Below are positions 44,783 through 53,835 of a DNA stretch of 64,000 nucleotides, in pieces. The position numbers and the translations under genes are program-made. A model generated the notes under the pieces. The model was not told where the DNA came from. It saw nothing but the letters and a program-made list of their open reading frames with translations, and did no database searches. Source of the DNA: Synechococcus sp. RS9909 (GTDB taxonomy: Bacteria > Cyanobacteriota > Cyanobacteriia > PCC-6307 > Cyanobiaceae). The stretch is taken from assembly GCF_014279595.1 (NCBI RefSeq), contig NZ_CP047943.1, positions 2,354,422 through 2,418,421 of the forward strand, read 5' to 3'. Within the stretch, counting starts at the first letter, position 1. Each line of letters opens with the position of its first letter.

Positions 44783-45904
44783 ATGGCTGGAGTCTCACTG
44801 CGGAGACGACACAGGCTCATAACAGCCTGCAGCACATTCTCTCTCTGCCTCTGCAGCGCCTTCGGCCACGGTCTTCACGCCGCTGAACCCAGCCTCAATC
44901 CACCAGCCCCGGTGGATGTGATCTGGTTTCCGAATCCGCCCTATGCCGTCGATGCCCAGGGCGTGCCTTCAGGCCTTGAAATTGACCTGTGGCGCATGAT
45001 TGCTGAAACCCGTCAGATTCCTTACCGAATCAGACGAGCGGAAAGCTTCGAGTCTTTGATTGAGCAGATCAGCAGCGGCGAAGCCGACCTGGCCATTTCA
45101 GGCGTGCTGATCAACGAGAATCGCAGCAAAATATTTCAATTCTCATTCCCAACGGCCAGCAGCAACCTGAAGCTCTACAAACTTGAGAAAAAAAAGCCTA
45201 CCGCAATCAAACTCCTCCGCATCATCCTATCCAGAGAGGTGCTGCTGATCTTCATAGGCCTCATCCTGATTGCCTGCCTGTTTGCAATTCCCGTCTGGCT
45301 ACTGGAACGCCACCGCCAAGACTTTTCAAGCCTCAGGAAACGGCATCAGCTGATCTTCATCCTGCAGAAAACGCTCCTCCTCTCCACCGATCACACCAAG
45401 CGCTCCAAAAGCCGCATTATTTCCATTGGCTCACTGTTTGCGCGCGTCCTTCTCACCGCCTACTTCGCCTCCTATGTTCTCAAACTATCCAATGAAGCCT
45501 CCACAAGCAAAGAGGCCAAAACGGAAAGCACCGTGCAAGCCGAAATTCAACAGCAGTCATCCTTCGCCACCATTCCGGGCTATATCCAGACGTCAATCCT
45601 GAAAAGCAACGGAGCCAAGACCGTTGCTTGCAACATTGCCAGCGCCTGTGTGGCCCTGCTTCAACAAGGTCGGGTCGACGCCATTCTGGATGACGAACAA
45701 ACGATCCAGGCCACCTTGGACACGATGCCCGCATCACCCAAAGTGTCAGCCGCTTCCGGGGCGCTCATGCCGTTGTTCATGGCCTTTGCGTTTTCCAATC
45801 GCTTCAGCCAAGACCCGCGTGCTCAAGCGATCAATATCGGCATCTCCCGCAGTTACTACGACGGCTCCTACAGCAAACTCAAACAACATTGGATGACCCC
45901 CTAA
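44783..45904 (+). CDS. GluR0-like ionotropic-receptor homologue with a non-canonical pore loop
   Basis: The 373-residue protein has a signal-type N-terminus (residues 1-34), a solute-binding half (VDVIWFPNPPYAVDAQG, LEIDLWRMIAE, SGEADLAISGVLINENR), a membrane helix at about 152-174, a hydrophobic re-entrant-like stretch at 188-202, a helix at 211-233 and the second ligand-binding half. That is the S1-TM-pore-TM-S2 order of bacterial glutamate receptors. The pore segment reads LIFILQKTLLLSTDH without TVGYG. The gene is AT-richer than its neighbours, suggesting transfer. It may be a channel of other selectivity or a non-conducting sensor. Confidence 0.72.
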   Translation: MAGVSLRRRHRLITACSTFSLCLCSAFGHGLHAAEPSLNPPAPVDVIWFPNPPYAVDAQGVPSGLEIDLWRMIAETRQIPYRIRRAESFESLIEQISSGEADLAISGVLINENRSKIFQFSFPTASSNLKLYKLEKKKPTAIKLLRIILSREVLLIFIGLILIACLFAIPVWLLERHRQDFSSLRKRHQLIFILQKTLLLSTDHTKRSKSRIISIGSLFARVLLTAYFASYVLKLSNEASTSKEAKTESTVQAEIQQQSSFATIPGYIQTSILKSNGAKTVACNIASACVALLQQGRVDAILDDEQTIQATLDTMPASPKVSAASGALMPLFMAFAFSNRFSQDPRAQAINIGISRSYYDGSYSKLKQHWMTP

Positions 45905-46890
45905 CGCCGCCGAAGCACCGCAAGCAGCTTCTCCATGACCGGCGGAAGCGGGGCTTCAAACAGCAGCCGCTCGCGCGTGATCGGATGGTCCAGCCCTAAC
46001 TGGAACGCATGCAACGCCTGCCCGGGCAACTCAACGGGAAGCTTGCGGCAGCGGCTGTAGGTGGGGTCGCCCACCACCGGGTGGTTCATGTGGGCGCAAT
46101 GCACCCGAATCTGGTGGGTGCGGCCGGTGTCGAGCTTGAAACGCAACAGCGAATAATCAGCCAACCGCTCCTGCAGGCTCCAGTGGGTGCAGGCATAACG
46201 CCCGTTTTCGCCACTCACCACCGCATATTTCTTGCGATCGGCCGGATGGCGACCGATCGCGCCCACGATCGTGCCACTGTCGCCCCGCGGCACCCCATGC
46301 ACCACCGCCAGATACTCCCTTGAGGCAATCCGCTTCTGAATCTGCAACTGCAGTTTCACCAGCGCCTCCTGGCTTTTGGCGATCACGATGCAACCGGTGG
46401 TGTCTTTGTCGAGCCGATGCACGATCCCCGGCCGCAACTTGCCGCTGATGCCGGGCAGGTCGGGGCAGTGATGCAGCAGGCCATTCACCAGGGTTCCATC
46501 TTTGTTGCCCGGTGCCGGATGCACCGTGAGCCCCGCCGGTTTGTTGATCACGATCAGGTGCTCGTCTTCAAACAGCACATCGAGATCCATCGGCTCCGGC
46601 TTCAGGTAGGGCAGCGGCTCCGGTGGTGGCATCCACAACTGCACCGCATCGCCTTGGCGCAGGGGGGTCTTCGCCTTGCCCGTTTTGCCATTCACCCTCA
46701 CGAAGCCGGCATCGATGAATTTCTGAATCCGGGCCCGGCTCTGCTCACTGCGCTGGCTCACCAGCCAACGATCCAGTCGCATCGGCAGCGGCTTGGGGTA
46801 GGTGAGCGTCACCAGCTCTCCCTCGCCCTCCCCGAAGGCCTGGCTGAAGATCTCCTCCGGCAGCGGCGGCTTCGTGCGGGGGGGTCTCAA
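45901..46890 (-). CDS. rluD: RluA/RluD-family pseudouridine synthase
   Basis: This canonical family member is 329 residues with an S4 domain (MRLDRWLVSQRSEQSRARIQ) and the catalytic Asp in IVHRLDKDTTGCIVIAK, plus VINKPAGLTVHPAPGN and GRTHQIRVHCAHMNHPVVG. It probably acts on 23S rRNA like RluD. The best start is a TTG at 46890 that overlaps the rbgA stop, giving coupling. Its stop overlaps the end of the convergent GluR0-like gene by 4 nt. Compare the Asp-less paralogue at 5198-6226. Confidence 0.9.
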   Translation of the reverse strand: MRPPRTKPPLPEEIFSQAFGEGEGELVTLTYPKPLPMRLDRWLVSQRSEQSRARIQKFIDAGFVRVNGKTGKAKTPLRQGDAVQLWMPPPEPLPYLKPEPMDLDVLFEDEHLIVINKPAGLTVHPAPGNKDGTLVNGLLHHCPDLPGISGKLRPGIVHRLDKDTTGCIVIAKSQEALVKLQLQIQKRIASREYLAVVHGVPRGDSGTIVGAIGRHPADRKKYAVVSGENGRYACTHWSLQERLADYSLLRFKLDTGRTHQIRVHCAHMNHPVVGDPTYSRCRKLPVELPGQALHAFQLGLDHPITRERLLFEAPLPPVMEKLLAVLRRR

Positions 46891-47753
46891 ACCGGCAGCT
46901 CCAGGGCAATGCTGCCGAGGACCGACTTGCGGAAGTCATCCATCAGGCGCTGACTCATCCGCGCCGTATCGGCGGAGGTGTGCCTGGCTGCCGCCGCCTG
47001 GATCCAGAGGGCGGGATCGGCCGTATCGCCTGCCAGGGGGATGCCATAGCGCGTCTCCAGAAGAGGCAGCGACACCCCGGAACCCTGACGCGGCTCGAGG
47101 ACAGCCAACAGACGCAGAAACGACTGAGCGGCCCACTCACCGTCGTAGGCGGCCTGGCCGATGTCATCACAGAGGGCCAGGTGCAACGCCGCCCGTTGAT
47201 CGTCGAGCCGTGGCGGCAGCACCCCGGGGGCATCGAGCAGATCCAGGTCTTGCCCGAGGCGCACCCAGCGCAGGGTGCGGGTAACACCAGCGCGACGGGC
47301 ACTGGCCACCACCTTCTGCTTCACCAGGCGGTTGATCAGGGCCGACTTGCCCACATTCGGGAAACCCAGCGTGAGCGCCCGCACCGCCCGGGGGCGCATG
47401 CCGCGGTTGCGCCGCCGCTCATTGAGCTGATCACCAGCGCGGATCGCCGCCTGCTGCAGCTGTTTCACCCCCGTTCCGGCTTTGGCATCACACCAGACCG
47501 TGCTCTGGCCCTGCCCCTTGAACCACTGTTGCCAGGCGTCCCGCGCCTCCGCCGTGACCATGTCGCGTCGGTTGATCACCAACAGGTGCTGTTTGCCGTT
47601 GATCCAGCGGTTGAGGTGGGGATGGCCTGTGGCACGCGGAATCCGGGCGTCGCGCACCTCGATCACCAGATCCACCTTGTCGAGATGGCGCCTGAGCTGC
47701 TGCTCCGCTTTAGCGATATGACCTGGATACCACTGAATCGGGGGTGAGCTCAC
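46887..47753 (-). CDS. rbgA: Ribosome biogenesis GTPase A (YlqF type)
   Basis: Circularly permuted GTPase of 288 residues for late 50S assembly. G4 comes first (VINRRDMV), then G1 (GFPNVGKSALINRL) and G3 (DAPGVLPP), which is diagnostic for this family. The N-terminal WYPGHIAKAEQQLR is also typical. The GTG start at 47753 overlaps the stop of the universal-stress gene (GTGA). It is coupled to the downstream rluD, a logical pairing with 23S modification. Confidence 0.94.
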   Translation of the reverse strand: MSSPPIQWYPGHIAKAEQQLRRHLDKVDLVIEVRDARIPRATGHPHLNRWINGKQHLLVINRRDMVTAEARDAWQQWFKGQGQSTVWCDAKAGTGVKQLQQAAIRAGDQLNERRRNRGMRPRAVRALTLGFPNVGKSALINRLVKQKVVASARRAGVTRTLRWVRLGQDLDLLDAPGVLPPRLDDQRAALHLALCDDIGQAAYDGEWAAQSFLRLLAVLEPRQGSGVSLPLLETRYGIPLAGDTADPALWIQAAAARHTSADTARMSQRLMDDFRKSVLGSIALELPV

Positions 47754-48133
47754 GGCACCACCAGCACCGGGCAGGGGGCCAGCTGGATCACCCGCGCCGC
47801 CGTGCTTTCGCTGTCGTCCTCCAGATTCACCCCGCGGGTTCCCATCACGATCACATCCACATTCAACTCGTCGGCCACATCGCAGATCACAAAGGCCGGC
47901 TTGCCTTCGCGCTCCACCACCTCGCAGGGCAGGCCGGCATCGACGAAGCGTTGTCGGGCTTGCTCGAGCAAGGCGGCCACTGCCGCCGGATCGTGCATGT
48001 CCGGCCGGTCGGGCTGCACCACCGAGAGCACGATCAGACGACTGTCGTGACTGCGGGCCAGCTCCAAGGCCTTGCTGGCTGTCTCCATCGCCTCCCGGCT
48101 CTGGTCGATTGGAAAGAGAACGGTGTTGAACAT
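47750..48133 (-). CDS. Universal stress protein (UspA family)
   Basis: A 127-residue UspA-type protein: N-terminal [20 protein letters not shown], and the nucleotide-binding end [16 protein letters not shown], then [13 protein letters not shown]. The usual G-2x-G-9x-G(S/T) ATP motif is changed: after MGTRG the sequence reads [14 protein letters not shown], so ATP binding is uncertain. It starts 97 nt from the divergent pgk and is coupled to rbgA. Confidence 0.92.
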   Translation of the reverse strand: MFNTVLFPIDQSREAMETASKALELARSHDSRLIVLSVVQPDRPDMHDPAAVAALLEQARQRFVDAGLPCEVVEREGKPAFVICDVADELNVDVIVMGTRGVNLEDDSESTAARVIQLAPCPVLVVP

Positions 48134-48230
48134 GACGCGTCCTGTCCTCGGGCCCTGTGAACGTCTTAGCGCTGAAGCCGCGACACTCGGGTTAATCTCT
48201 CCCCGTTTTCATACCGCACGACACAACCCC

Positions 48231-49439
48231 ATGGCGAAGCGTTCCCTGGCCAGCCTCAGTGGCACCGATCTCAGCGGCAAACGCGTTCTCGTGCGGGTTG
48301 ATTTCAATGTGCCCCTCAACGATGCCGGCGCCATCACCGACGACACCCGCATCCGTGCTGCCCTGCCCACGATCAAGGATCTGCTTGGCAAGGGCGCCAA
48401 GGTGATCCTCGCCGCTCACTTCGGCCGCCCCAAGGGACAGGTGAATGAGGGCATGCGTCTGACACCCGTGGCCGCCCGCCTGGGCGAGCTGCTCGGCAAG
48501 CCGGTGGTGAAGACCGACAGCTGCATCGGCCCGGATGCCGAGGCCAAGGTGGCCGCCATGGCCAACGGCGATGTGGTGCTGCTGGAGAACGTGCGCTTCT
48601 TCGCTGAGGAAGAAAAGAACGACGCCGGTTTCGCTGAAAAGCTGGCTGGCCTGGCCGATGTGTATGTGAACGACGCCTTCGGCGCCGCCCACCGCGCCCA
48701 CGCCTCCACCGAGGGGGTCACCAAGTTCCTGAAGCCCGCCGTCGCCGGCTTCCTGATGGAGAAAGAGCTGCAGTATCTGCAGGGTGCGGTGGATGAGCCC
48801 AAGCGCCCCCTGGCGGCGATCGTGGGCGGCTCCAAGGTGAGCTCCAAGATCGGCGTGCTCGAAGCCCTGATCGACAAGTGCGACAAGGTGCTGATCGGCG
48901 GCGGCATGATCTTCACCTTCTACAAGGCCCGCGGCCTCGCAGTGGGCAAGAGCCTGGTGGAAGACGACAAGCTGGAGCTGGCCAAGGAGCTGGAGGCCAA
49001 GGCCGCTGCCAAGGGCGTGCAGCTACTCCTGCCCACCGATGTGGTGCTCGCCGACAATTTCGCCCCCGATGCCAACAGCCAGGTGGCCTCGATCAATGCC
49101 ATCCCCGACGGCTGGATGGGCCTCGACATTGGCCCCGATTCGATCAAGGTGTTCCAGGAGGCCTTGGCCGACTGCCAGACCGTGATCTGGAACGGCCCCA
49201 TGGGCGTGTTCGAGTTTGACAAGTTCGCCGCCGGCACCAACGCCATCGCCACCACCCTGGCGGATCTGAGCGGCAAGGGCTGCTGCACGATCATCGGTGG
49301 CGGCGACTCGGTGGCTGCGGTGGAAAAGGCTGGCCTGGCCGACAAGATGTCGCACATCTCCACCGGTGGTGGTGCCAGCCTCGAGCTGCTCGAAGGCAAG
49401 GTGCTGCCCGGCGTCGCCGCCCTCGACGAGGCGGCCTGA
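48231..49439 (+). CDS. pgk: Phosphoglycerate kinase
   Basis: PGK works in glycolysis and the Calvin cycle. The 402-residue protein has the [11 protein letters not shown] signature near residues 22-32, the basic patch HFGRPKGQV, the LLENVRFF segment, [13 protein letters not shown] and the nucleotide-loop [13 protein letters not shown] with [17 protein letters not shown] at the C-terminus. ATG at 48231; longer frames upstream cross the divergent stress gene. TTAATCT at 48192-48198 is a possible -10 region. Confidence 0.97.
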   Translation: MAKRSLASLSGTDLSGKRVLVRVDFNVPLNDAGAITDDTRIRAALPTIKDLLGKGAKVILAAHFGRPKGQVNEGMRLTPVAARLGELLGKPVVKTDSCIGPDAEAKVAAMANGDVVLLENVRFFAEEEKNDAGFAEKLAGLADVYVNDAFGAAHRAHASTEGVTKFLKPAVAGFLMEKELQYLQGAVDEPKRPLAAIVGGSKVSSKIGVLEALIDKCDKVLIGGGMIFTFYKARGLAVGKSLVEDDKLELAKELEAKAAAKGVQLLLPTDVVLADNFAPDANSQVASINAIPDGWMGLDIGPDSIKVFQEALADCQTVIWNGPMGVFEFDKFAAGTNAIATTLADLSGKGCCTIIGGGDSVAAVEKAGLADKMSHISTGGGASLELLEGKVLPGVAALDEAA

Positions 49440-49461
49440 ACCGACCAGCCGCATCACCAGA

Positions 49462-49881
49462 TCAGCCTTTGCGCGAGCCGTTCCCCCAGGGTCGGCCCTG
49501 CCGCTCCGGCATCGGCGGTAAGCCCAGCTTGCTCCGTTCCGCGTTCATCACCTCACGGCCCTGCGCCTGCAGGGCACGCCAGGCCTGACGTTGCTCCTGT
49601 TTGCAACCTCGGTACGCCTCCAGCGTGGTGGCTCCCTGCAAGCAGCTCTGGCCTTGGCGCAGCATGGCCAGGCGTTGGTCGTAGCTCCGCAGCTCCCAGG
49701 CGCGTCGCGTCTGGAACAACTGCTGTTTCTGGCTGTCGGTAAGGCTGGCCTCCGGCCCGCGCCCGCCCCAGCGACGGCCCGGTTCCGGATCCGCCAGGGA
49801 CAAACCCGGCTGGATCGCAGCGGCGGCGAGGGCGGCACAGGGAATCAACAGGGCACGGTGCCAGCGCAAAGGGAGAGCCAT
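49462..49881 (-). CDS. Secreted hypothetical protein
   Basis: From the ATG at 49881 the protein has 139 residues with a signal peptide (LLIPCAALAAAAIQPGLSLA, cut near residue 30). The mature part is charged and helical (SQKQQLFQTRRAWELRSYDQ, QGQSCLQGATTLEAYRGCKQ) with two Cys that may pair, and a basic, Gly-rich tail. Small periplasmic proteins of this kind are common in marine Synechococcus; no function is known. It is convergent with pgk, 22 nt apart. Confidence 0.7.
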   Translation of the reverse strand: MALPLRWHRALLIPCAALAAAAIQPGLSLADPEPGRRWGGRGPEASLTDSQKQQLFQTRRAWELRSYDQRLAMLRQGQSCLQGATTLEAYRGCKQEQRQAWRALQAQGREVMNAERSKLGLPPMPERQGRPWGNGSRKG

Positions 49882-50004
49882 GGGATTCGGGTCGATGGAC
49901 TCCGTCATGCTGCGCCGATTGCGGTGGCAGGATCTGACTGAAAGAGCCGCAAACGATGACCGGATCTGACCTGACCTTCCTGCCTCAGCCCCCCGACGAC
50001 GAGG

Positions 50005-50796
50005 TCAGAGCCTGAGCTGACTCTTGTCACTCACCACGCGCACCCGCTTGGTGACCGTGATCACGCCTTCCGGATGCACCACCAGAGCCGCCCAGGTCTG
50101 ACTGCCGGGCTGATACGGCGCCTTCACGGATTTGAACAGGCCGCCTCCACCAAGGGGCTCGAGCTGAATGTCGGGGCTCTGCTGCGCGGCCACCTGCTCC
50201 GGGGTCAGGCCGATCAAGCCACCGGCGAGCATGGCATCGCCCAGCGGTTGCTCCAGCACCACGTCGACGTCGTAACGACTGCCGGTGAGGACCGCATCCG
50301 GGATCAGGAGGCTCACGGGGAAGGGCTGGCTGGCGCTGGAGAGCACCGACTCTTCCTGCAGCACCTCCTGCCCGGTGATCCGACCGCCCGCCACGCTGAG
50401 GGCGAGCTGCTGACTCGCCTGCAGCGTGAAGCGCTGGCCATCCATTTCACGGCTGGCGCTCACCGCGAGCGACAGGGTCTGACGCCCATCCGCCATCGGC
50501 TGACCCGCCTTCAGGCTCCAGCGCGCATCGGGGAAATCCGCGGCGAAACGACGGAAACGACGGCCGATCAACGCCTGCTGATCCGGGGCCAACAGGGCAT
50601 CCAGACCGTTCTGGTCGGGGGCGTTGAGGGCCTGCTGCAGGCGCGTCACCAGCCCCGAAGCGCTGGCAGTGGCGTTGGCGTTGCTGGCCTCTGCGGTGCG
50701 GCCGGGCGGGGCAGCGGCGATCCCAGAGGCAGACAGCAGAAGGGCCGACAGGACGGCAAGGGCGGAGCGACGCACGCGGCTGGATCTCTTCGGCAC
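50005..50796 (-). CDS. Secreted hypothetical protein, cyanobacterial type
   Basis: A 263-residue protein with a basic N-terminus and signal peptide (ALAVLSALLLSASGIAAA, cut near residue 28). An NTF2-like or beta-rich periplasmic domain is suggested by RLQQALNAPDQNGLDALLA, FAADFPDARWSLKA and VHPEGVITVTKRVRVV. I do not recognise the family. It diverges from murG (41 nt between starts), so envelope functions are plausible but unproven. Confidence 0.7.
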   Translation of the reverse strand: MPKRSSRVRRSALAVLSALLLSASGIAAAPPGRTAEASNANATASASGLVTRLQQALNAPDQNGLDALLAPDQQALIGRRFRRFAADFPDARWSLKAGQPMADGRQTLSLAVSASREMDGQRFTLQASQQLALSVAGGRITGQEVLQEESVLSSASQPFPVSLLIPDAVLTGSRYDVDVVLEQPLGDAMLAGGLIGLTPEQVAAQQSPDIQLEPLGGGGLFKSVKAPYQPGSQTWAALVVHPEGVITVTKRVRVVSDKSQLRL

Positions 50797-50837
50797 TGCC
50801 CTTAAGTTAAAGCGCCTCTCGCAAGCCGCCCGTTGCC

Positions 50838-51914
50838 ATGTCTCGGCTTCTGATCGCTGCCAGCGGCACCGGCGGCCATCTGTTTCCAGCCCTGGCGGTG
50901 GCCGAAGCGCTTCCGGAGAGCTGGAACGTGCGCTGGCTCGGGGTTCCCGATCGCCTGGAGACCCAGCTGGTGCCCGAGCGCTATGGGCTGGTGACGGTGC
51001 AGGCCGGCGGACTGCAGGGGCGGGGCCTGCGCAAGCTGCTGCAGCTGGTGCAGCTGATCGCCGCCGCTGGTGCTGTGCGCCGCCTGATCCGACGCGAGCG
51101 GAGCACGGTGGTGTTCAGCACCGGGGGCTACATCGCCGCACCGGCGATCCTGGCGGCACGCTGGTGCGGTGTGCCGGTGGTGCTGCATGAATCCAATGCC
51201 ATTCCCGGTCGGGTGACCCGCTTGCTGGGGCGCTTCTGCCAGCAGGTGGCAGTGGGCCTGCCGGCGGCAGCGGCACGGATCCCGGGCTGCAAAGCCCTGG
51301 TCACCGGAACGCCGGTGCGACGCGAGTTCCTGGAAGCGCAGGCGCTGCCCGACTGGGCTCCCCATGGCGATGGCCCGCTCCTGGTGGTGATGGGCGGCAG
51401 CCAGGGTGCCGTGGGCCTGAACCGGATGGTGCGGGCGGTGCTGCCCGACCTGCTCACCGCCGGTTGCCGGGTGGTGCATCTGAGCGGCAGCAACGATGCC
51501 GAGGCGGGCAGCCTCAACCACCCGGCGCTGGTGGAACGTCCCTTCAGCGATGACATTCCCGGGTTGCTGCAACACGCCGATCTGGTGATCAGCCGGGCCG
51601 GTGCCGGCAGCCTCAGCGAACTGGCGGTGTGCCGCACGCCAACGGTGCTGGTGCCCTTCCCCCAGGCGGCGGATCAGCACCAGGACGCCAATGCCGCCTG
51701 CGCCGCCAGCCTTGGAGCCGCGGTGATCGTGCATCAGCACGCCCCGGAGCATCAGGCGCTGCGCACCACCCTGTGGCGGCTGCTGGGCCCACGCCTGCGC
51801 GGCTGCGATCCGGCAGCGGATCCGCTGCTGCAGCTTGCTGAGGGGATGGAACGGCTGGCGGTGCGCGATGCCGAGCAGCGACTGGTGGAGCTGCTGATGG
51901 TGCTGAGCAGGTGA
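50838..51914 (+). CDS. murG: UDP-GlcNAc:lipid I N-acetylglucosaminyltransferase
   Basis: MurG makes lipid II at the inner face of the membrane. The 358-residue GT-B protein has the G-loop [19 protein letters not shown] near residues 7-25, [31 protein letters not shown] and the C-terminal [14 protein letters not shown] with [15 protein letters not shown], which bind UDP-GlcNAc. All are intact. It borders the toxin-antitoxin island downstream. Confidence 0.95.
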   Translation: MSRLLIAASGTGGHLFPALAVAEALPESWNVRWLGVPDRLETQLVPERYGLVTVQAGGLQGRGLRKLLQLVQLIAAAGAVRRLIRRERSTVVFSTGGYIAAPAILAARWCGVPVVLHESNAIPGRVTRLLGRFCQQVAVGLPAAAARIPGCKALVTGTPVRREFLEAQALPDWAPHGDGPLLVVMGGSQGAVGLNRMVRAVLPDLLTAGCRVVHLSGSNDAEAGSLNHPALVERPFSDDIPGLLQHADLVISRAGAGSLSELAVCRTPTVLVPFPQAADQHQDANAACAASLGAAVIVHQHAPEHQALRTTLWRLLGPRLRGCDPAADPLLQLAEGMERLAVRDAEQRLVELLMVLSR

Positions 51915-51954
51915 CGCGGCTGCTCAGAGCGCTCAAAGGAACCGTGAACTAGAC

Positions 51955-51966
51955 TGGTCGAGACCA
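51955..51966. promoter_or_regulatory. Palindromic operator candidate before vapB
   Basis: TGGTC-GA-GACCA gives 5-bp arms in the 65-nt gap between murG and the AbrB-type antitoxin, 12 nt before its ATG. TAGACT at 51950-51955 next to it could serve as a -10 box. VapB-type antitoxins bind such repeats. The role is inferred. Confidence 0.35.
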
Positions 51967-51978
51967 ACAGGGCGCGGG

Positions 51979-52236
51979 ATGAGAGCAAAGCTGTTTCGCA
52001 ACGGGCGCAGCCAAGCCGTACGGCTGCCGGCCAGCTGCCGTTTTGAGGGCACGGAAGTGGAGGTTCAACGCGATGAACTCAGTGGTGTTGTGACGCTGAC
52101 CCCGATCAGATCCACGCCTTTGGAGTGGCTCAGGCGCCGCAGCGAACTGCTGGAGAGCGACCCCGAAGGTAGTTTCGAGCCACTGTTTACGGCGATCGAT
52201 CGAAGCGAAGTCGCTCAGGAGCGCGACTGGCCATGA
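51979..52236 (+). CDS. vapB: VapB antitoxin, AbrB/SpoVT type
   Basis: The 85-residue protein opens with an AbrB/MraZ-type swapped-hairpin DNA-binding fold ([20 protein letters not shown]), seen in many VapB antitoxins, followed by a C-terminal toxin-binding tail ([20 protein letters not shown] to the end). Its stop overlaps the vapC ATG by 4 nt (ATGA). It is the first of three TA modules in a row. Confidence 0.9.
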   Translation: MRAKLFRNGRSQAVRLPASCRFEGTEVEVQRDELSGVVTLTPIRSTPLEWLRRRSELLESDPEGSFEPLFTAIDRSEVAQERDWP

Positions 52237-52628
52237 AGCAAGTGTTCATGCTCGACACGAATGCGGTGCGTGCCCTTGTCGACAGGACATCACCACAACT
52301 GGATCGATGGTTCGCCGAAGATCGCTGCTCACTCTCTGCCGTTGTGGCAGCAGAACTGCGTTTCGGCCTAGCTCGGAGGCGCCTGAGCCCCCAGCGTGAG
52401 CAACTGGTCATCGAGCTGCTCAAGGCAATCCCGATCCAACCGTTCGAGCAGAACGCTGCGGAAAGCTATGGCGACCTGCGCGCGCAGCTGATGCAAAACG
52501 GCATCACCCTCAACGCCATGGATCTGTTGATCGCCGCCCATGCCATTGCCTTGAACTGCACCCTACTGACGGCAGATCAAGCTTTCAACCAGGTGGAAGC
52601 TCTTGAGAGCCGGCATTGGGAGGCGTGA
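52233..52628 (+). CDS. vapC: VapC toxin, PIN-domain ribonuclease
   Basis: The 131-residue PIN protein has the acidic residues of the Mg-dependent RNase site: Asp in [10 protein letters not shown] (near residue 8), Glu in [11 protein letters not shown], Asp in [11 protein letters not shown] and Asp in LLTADQAF. All four are present, so activity is likely. Known VapC toxins cut tRNA or rRNA. It is coupled to vapB, and its end overlaps the convergent HEPN gene by 44 nt. Confidence 0.9.
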   Translation: MKQVFMLDTNAVRALVDRTSPQLDRWFAEDRCSLSAVVAAELRFGLARRRLSPQREQLVIELLKAIPIQPFEQNAAESYGDLRAQLMQNGITLNAMDLLIAAHAIALNCTLLTADQAFNQVEALESRHWEA

Positions 52629-52995
52629 TCGAGCCTTCAATCCTGCTCTCCAAAGCCTTAAGACGACTCTCCAAATCATCCAGAAGCAGCACGCGGCTGG
52701 CCGGCAGTGCAAACGGCCCTTCTTCGTAGCGGGCCTCCACGGCAAACACCTGGAGTTTCTGAAGCCCCTCCGGCAGCTCCACGTTCAAGAGCAGAGCGAG
52801 ATCCAGGAGCTCATGGGTGCGCGGAGCCGGCTGATCGCGCAGCACGAGCTCGGCCTTCAACAGCTTTTCCAGCGCCTGCTGAGCCTGAAAGCCCCATTCC
52901 TCATCGGGATACTGCGGATCGAGGTTGAGCCGCATCGCCTGCAGATGGCGGCGCACAATGCGCAACAGCAGCGCAGCGTCTTCAGCCGGCGACAT
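52585..52995 (-). CDS. HEPN-domain toxin candidate (HepT-like)
   Basis: The 136-residue all-helical protein matches the HEPN family of MNT-HEPN pairs: LLLRIVRRHLQAMRLN, EWGFQAQQALEKLLKAELVL, APRTHELLDLALLL and VFAVEARYEEGPF. The RTHELLDL and ARYEE positions correspond to conserved family blocks, but a clear Rx4-6H RNase motif is not obvious, so it may be the non-RNase HEPN type. The start is 14 nt inside the nucleotidyltransferase gene. In known pairs the MntA protein adenylylates HepT. Confidence 0.82.
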   Translation of the reverse strand: MSPAEDAALLLRIVRRHLQAMRLNLDPQYPDEEWGFQAQQALEKLLKAELVLRDQPAPRTHELLDLALLLNVELPEGLQKLQVFAVEARYEEGPFALPASRVLLLDDLESRLKALESRIEGSITPPNAGSQELPPG

Positions 52996-53401
52996 AGAGC
53001 ACCCGCCCCTCGCGAGCCACATCACCCATCACATGCCAACGGGATCCAGCCAGATGCTGCGCGTCTGAAGCTCCCACCACCAGCAGATCCACACCACAAC
53101 CCACAGGCCCGAGCCACTGGCGGTAGCCAAAGCTGCGCTCGGTTTTCTCAGCCGGCGTGAGGATGGGCTTGCGGCAGATCACCGCCAGATCCAGATCAGA
53201 CTCCAGCTGAGCATCGCCCCGCGCCCTGGAGCCGAAGGCCACCAGAGCCTGCACCTGCGGCTCCGCAGCAAGCACCACCAATCCGTTGCGCAGGGCAGCC
53301 GCATCCAAGCCCGGCCCGAGATCGAGCTGCTCGACAAGCGGCTGCGACTGCAGCCAGGGAATGGCTGGCGCGCGGAAGCGAGTTGCCGGAGAACTGGCCA
53401 T
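52982..53401 (-). CDS. MNT-type nucleotidyltransferase antitoxin candidate (MntA-like)
   Basis: The 139-residue protein is a minimal nucleotidyltransferase with the GSx10DxD motif: VAFGSRARGDAQLESDLDLAV, plus a later Asp in GVDLLVVGA. In known MntA-HepT systems this protein transfers AMP to the HEPN toxin. The extra N-terminal 45 residues are longer than minimal forms. Its coupled HEPN partner follows. It is 41 nt from the stop of the next (upstream) VapC gene. Confidence 0.85.
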   Translation of the reverse strand: MASSPATRFRAPAIPWLQSQPLVEQLDLGPGLDAAALRNGLVVLAAEPQVQALVAFGSRARGDAQLESDLDLAVICRKPILTPAEKTERSFGYRQWLGPVGCGVDLLVVGASDAQHLAGSRWHVMGDVAREGRVLYVAG

Positions 53402-53442
53402 GGATCAACGCTACTGGCAGTTACCAGGGCAACCAAGCCGCC

Positions 53443-53835
53443 TCAGGGCGATGGCTTGCGATAGGGAATCAGCAGATCGGGAAGCATGGGGAAGTGACGC
53501 TGGTTCAGTGTCACCAACGTGCCGCCAACACCATCGGCAGTTGCGGCAATCAGGGCATCAGCCAGACCGGTGCCATGACTGCGTCCGTATTGGCGGCGCC
53601 AGAGCCCGGCCACCACGGCCGCCTTGTCATTCAGCGGAATCACGTCAAAAGCTTCAACAAAGGCGTCGAGACGCTTCCTCTCCTCACCATCGCGCACACC
53701 CGCATAAAGCTCGGCGACAGTGATCACCGATGCCGCAAGAACCTGATCAGAACCCTCCAGGAAGGCCACCGCCTGCGGTTGATCACGCAAGTAGTCGATG
53801 AGCACATCCGTGTCGACCACCAACAAGCCCGACAT
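53443..53835 (-). CDS. VapC-type PIN toxin, second copy
   Basis: The 130-residue PIN protein has LVVDTDVLIDYLRD, VITVAELYAGVRDG and GLADALIAATADG, giving the Asp, Glu and Asp of the active site; an Asn-containing TLNQRHF strand ends the pocket. Its ATG at 53835 is within the stop of the RHH antitoxin gene (TGATG), so it is made from the same mRNA. It is not closely alike to the PIN protein at 52233. Confidence 0.9.
   Translation of the reverse strand: MSGLLVVDTDVLIDYLRDQPQAVAFLEGSDQVLAASVITVAELYAGVRDGEERKRLDAFVEAFDVIPLNDKAAVVAGLWRRQYGRSHGTGLADALIAATADGVGGTLVTLNQRHFPMLPDLLIPYRKPSP

Noticed and set aside
49956-50015. A 19-codon ORF in the gap between two secreted-protein genes
   Set aside because: Too short, no ribosome-binding site, and it runs into the convergent gene end.
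53402-53442. CTGG-N6-CCAG as an operator for the MntA-HepT pair
   Set aside because: Four-base arms are expected by chance in GC-rich DNA; no promoter box adjoins it.
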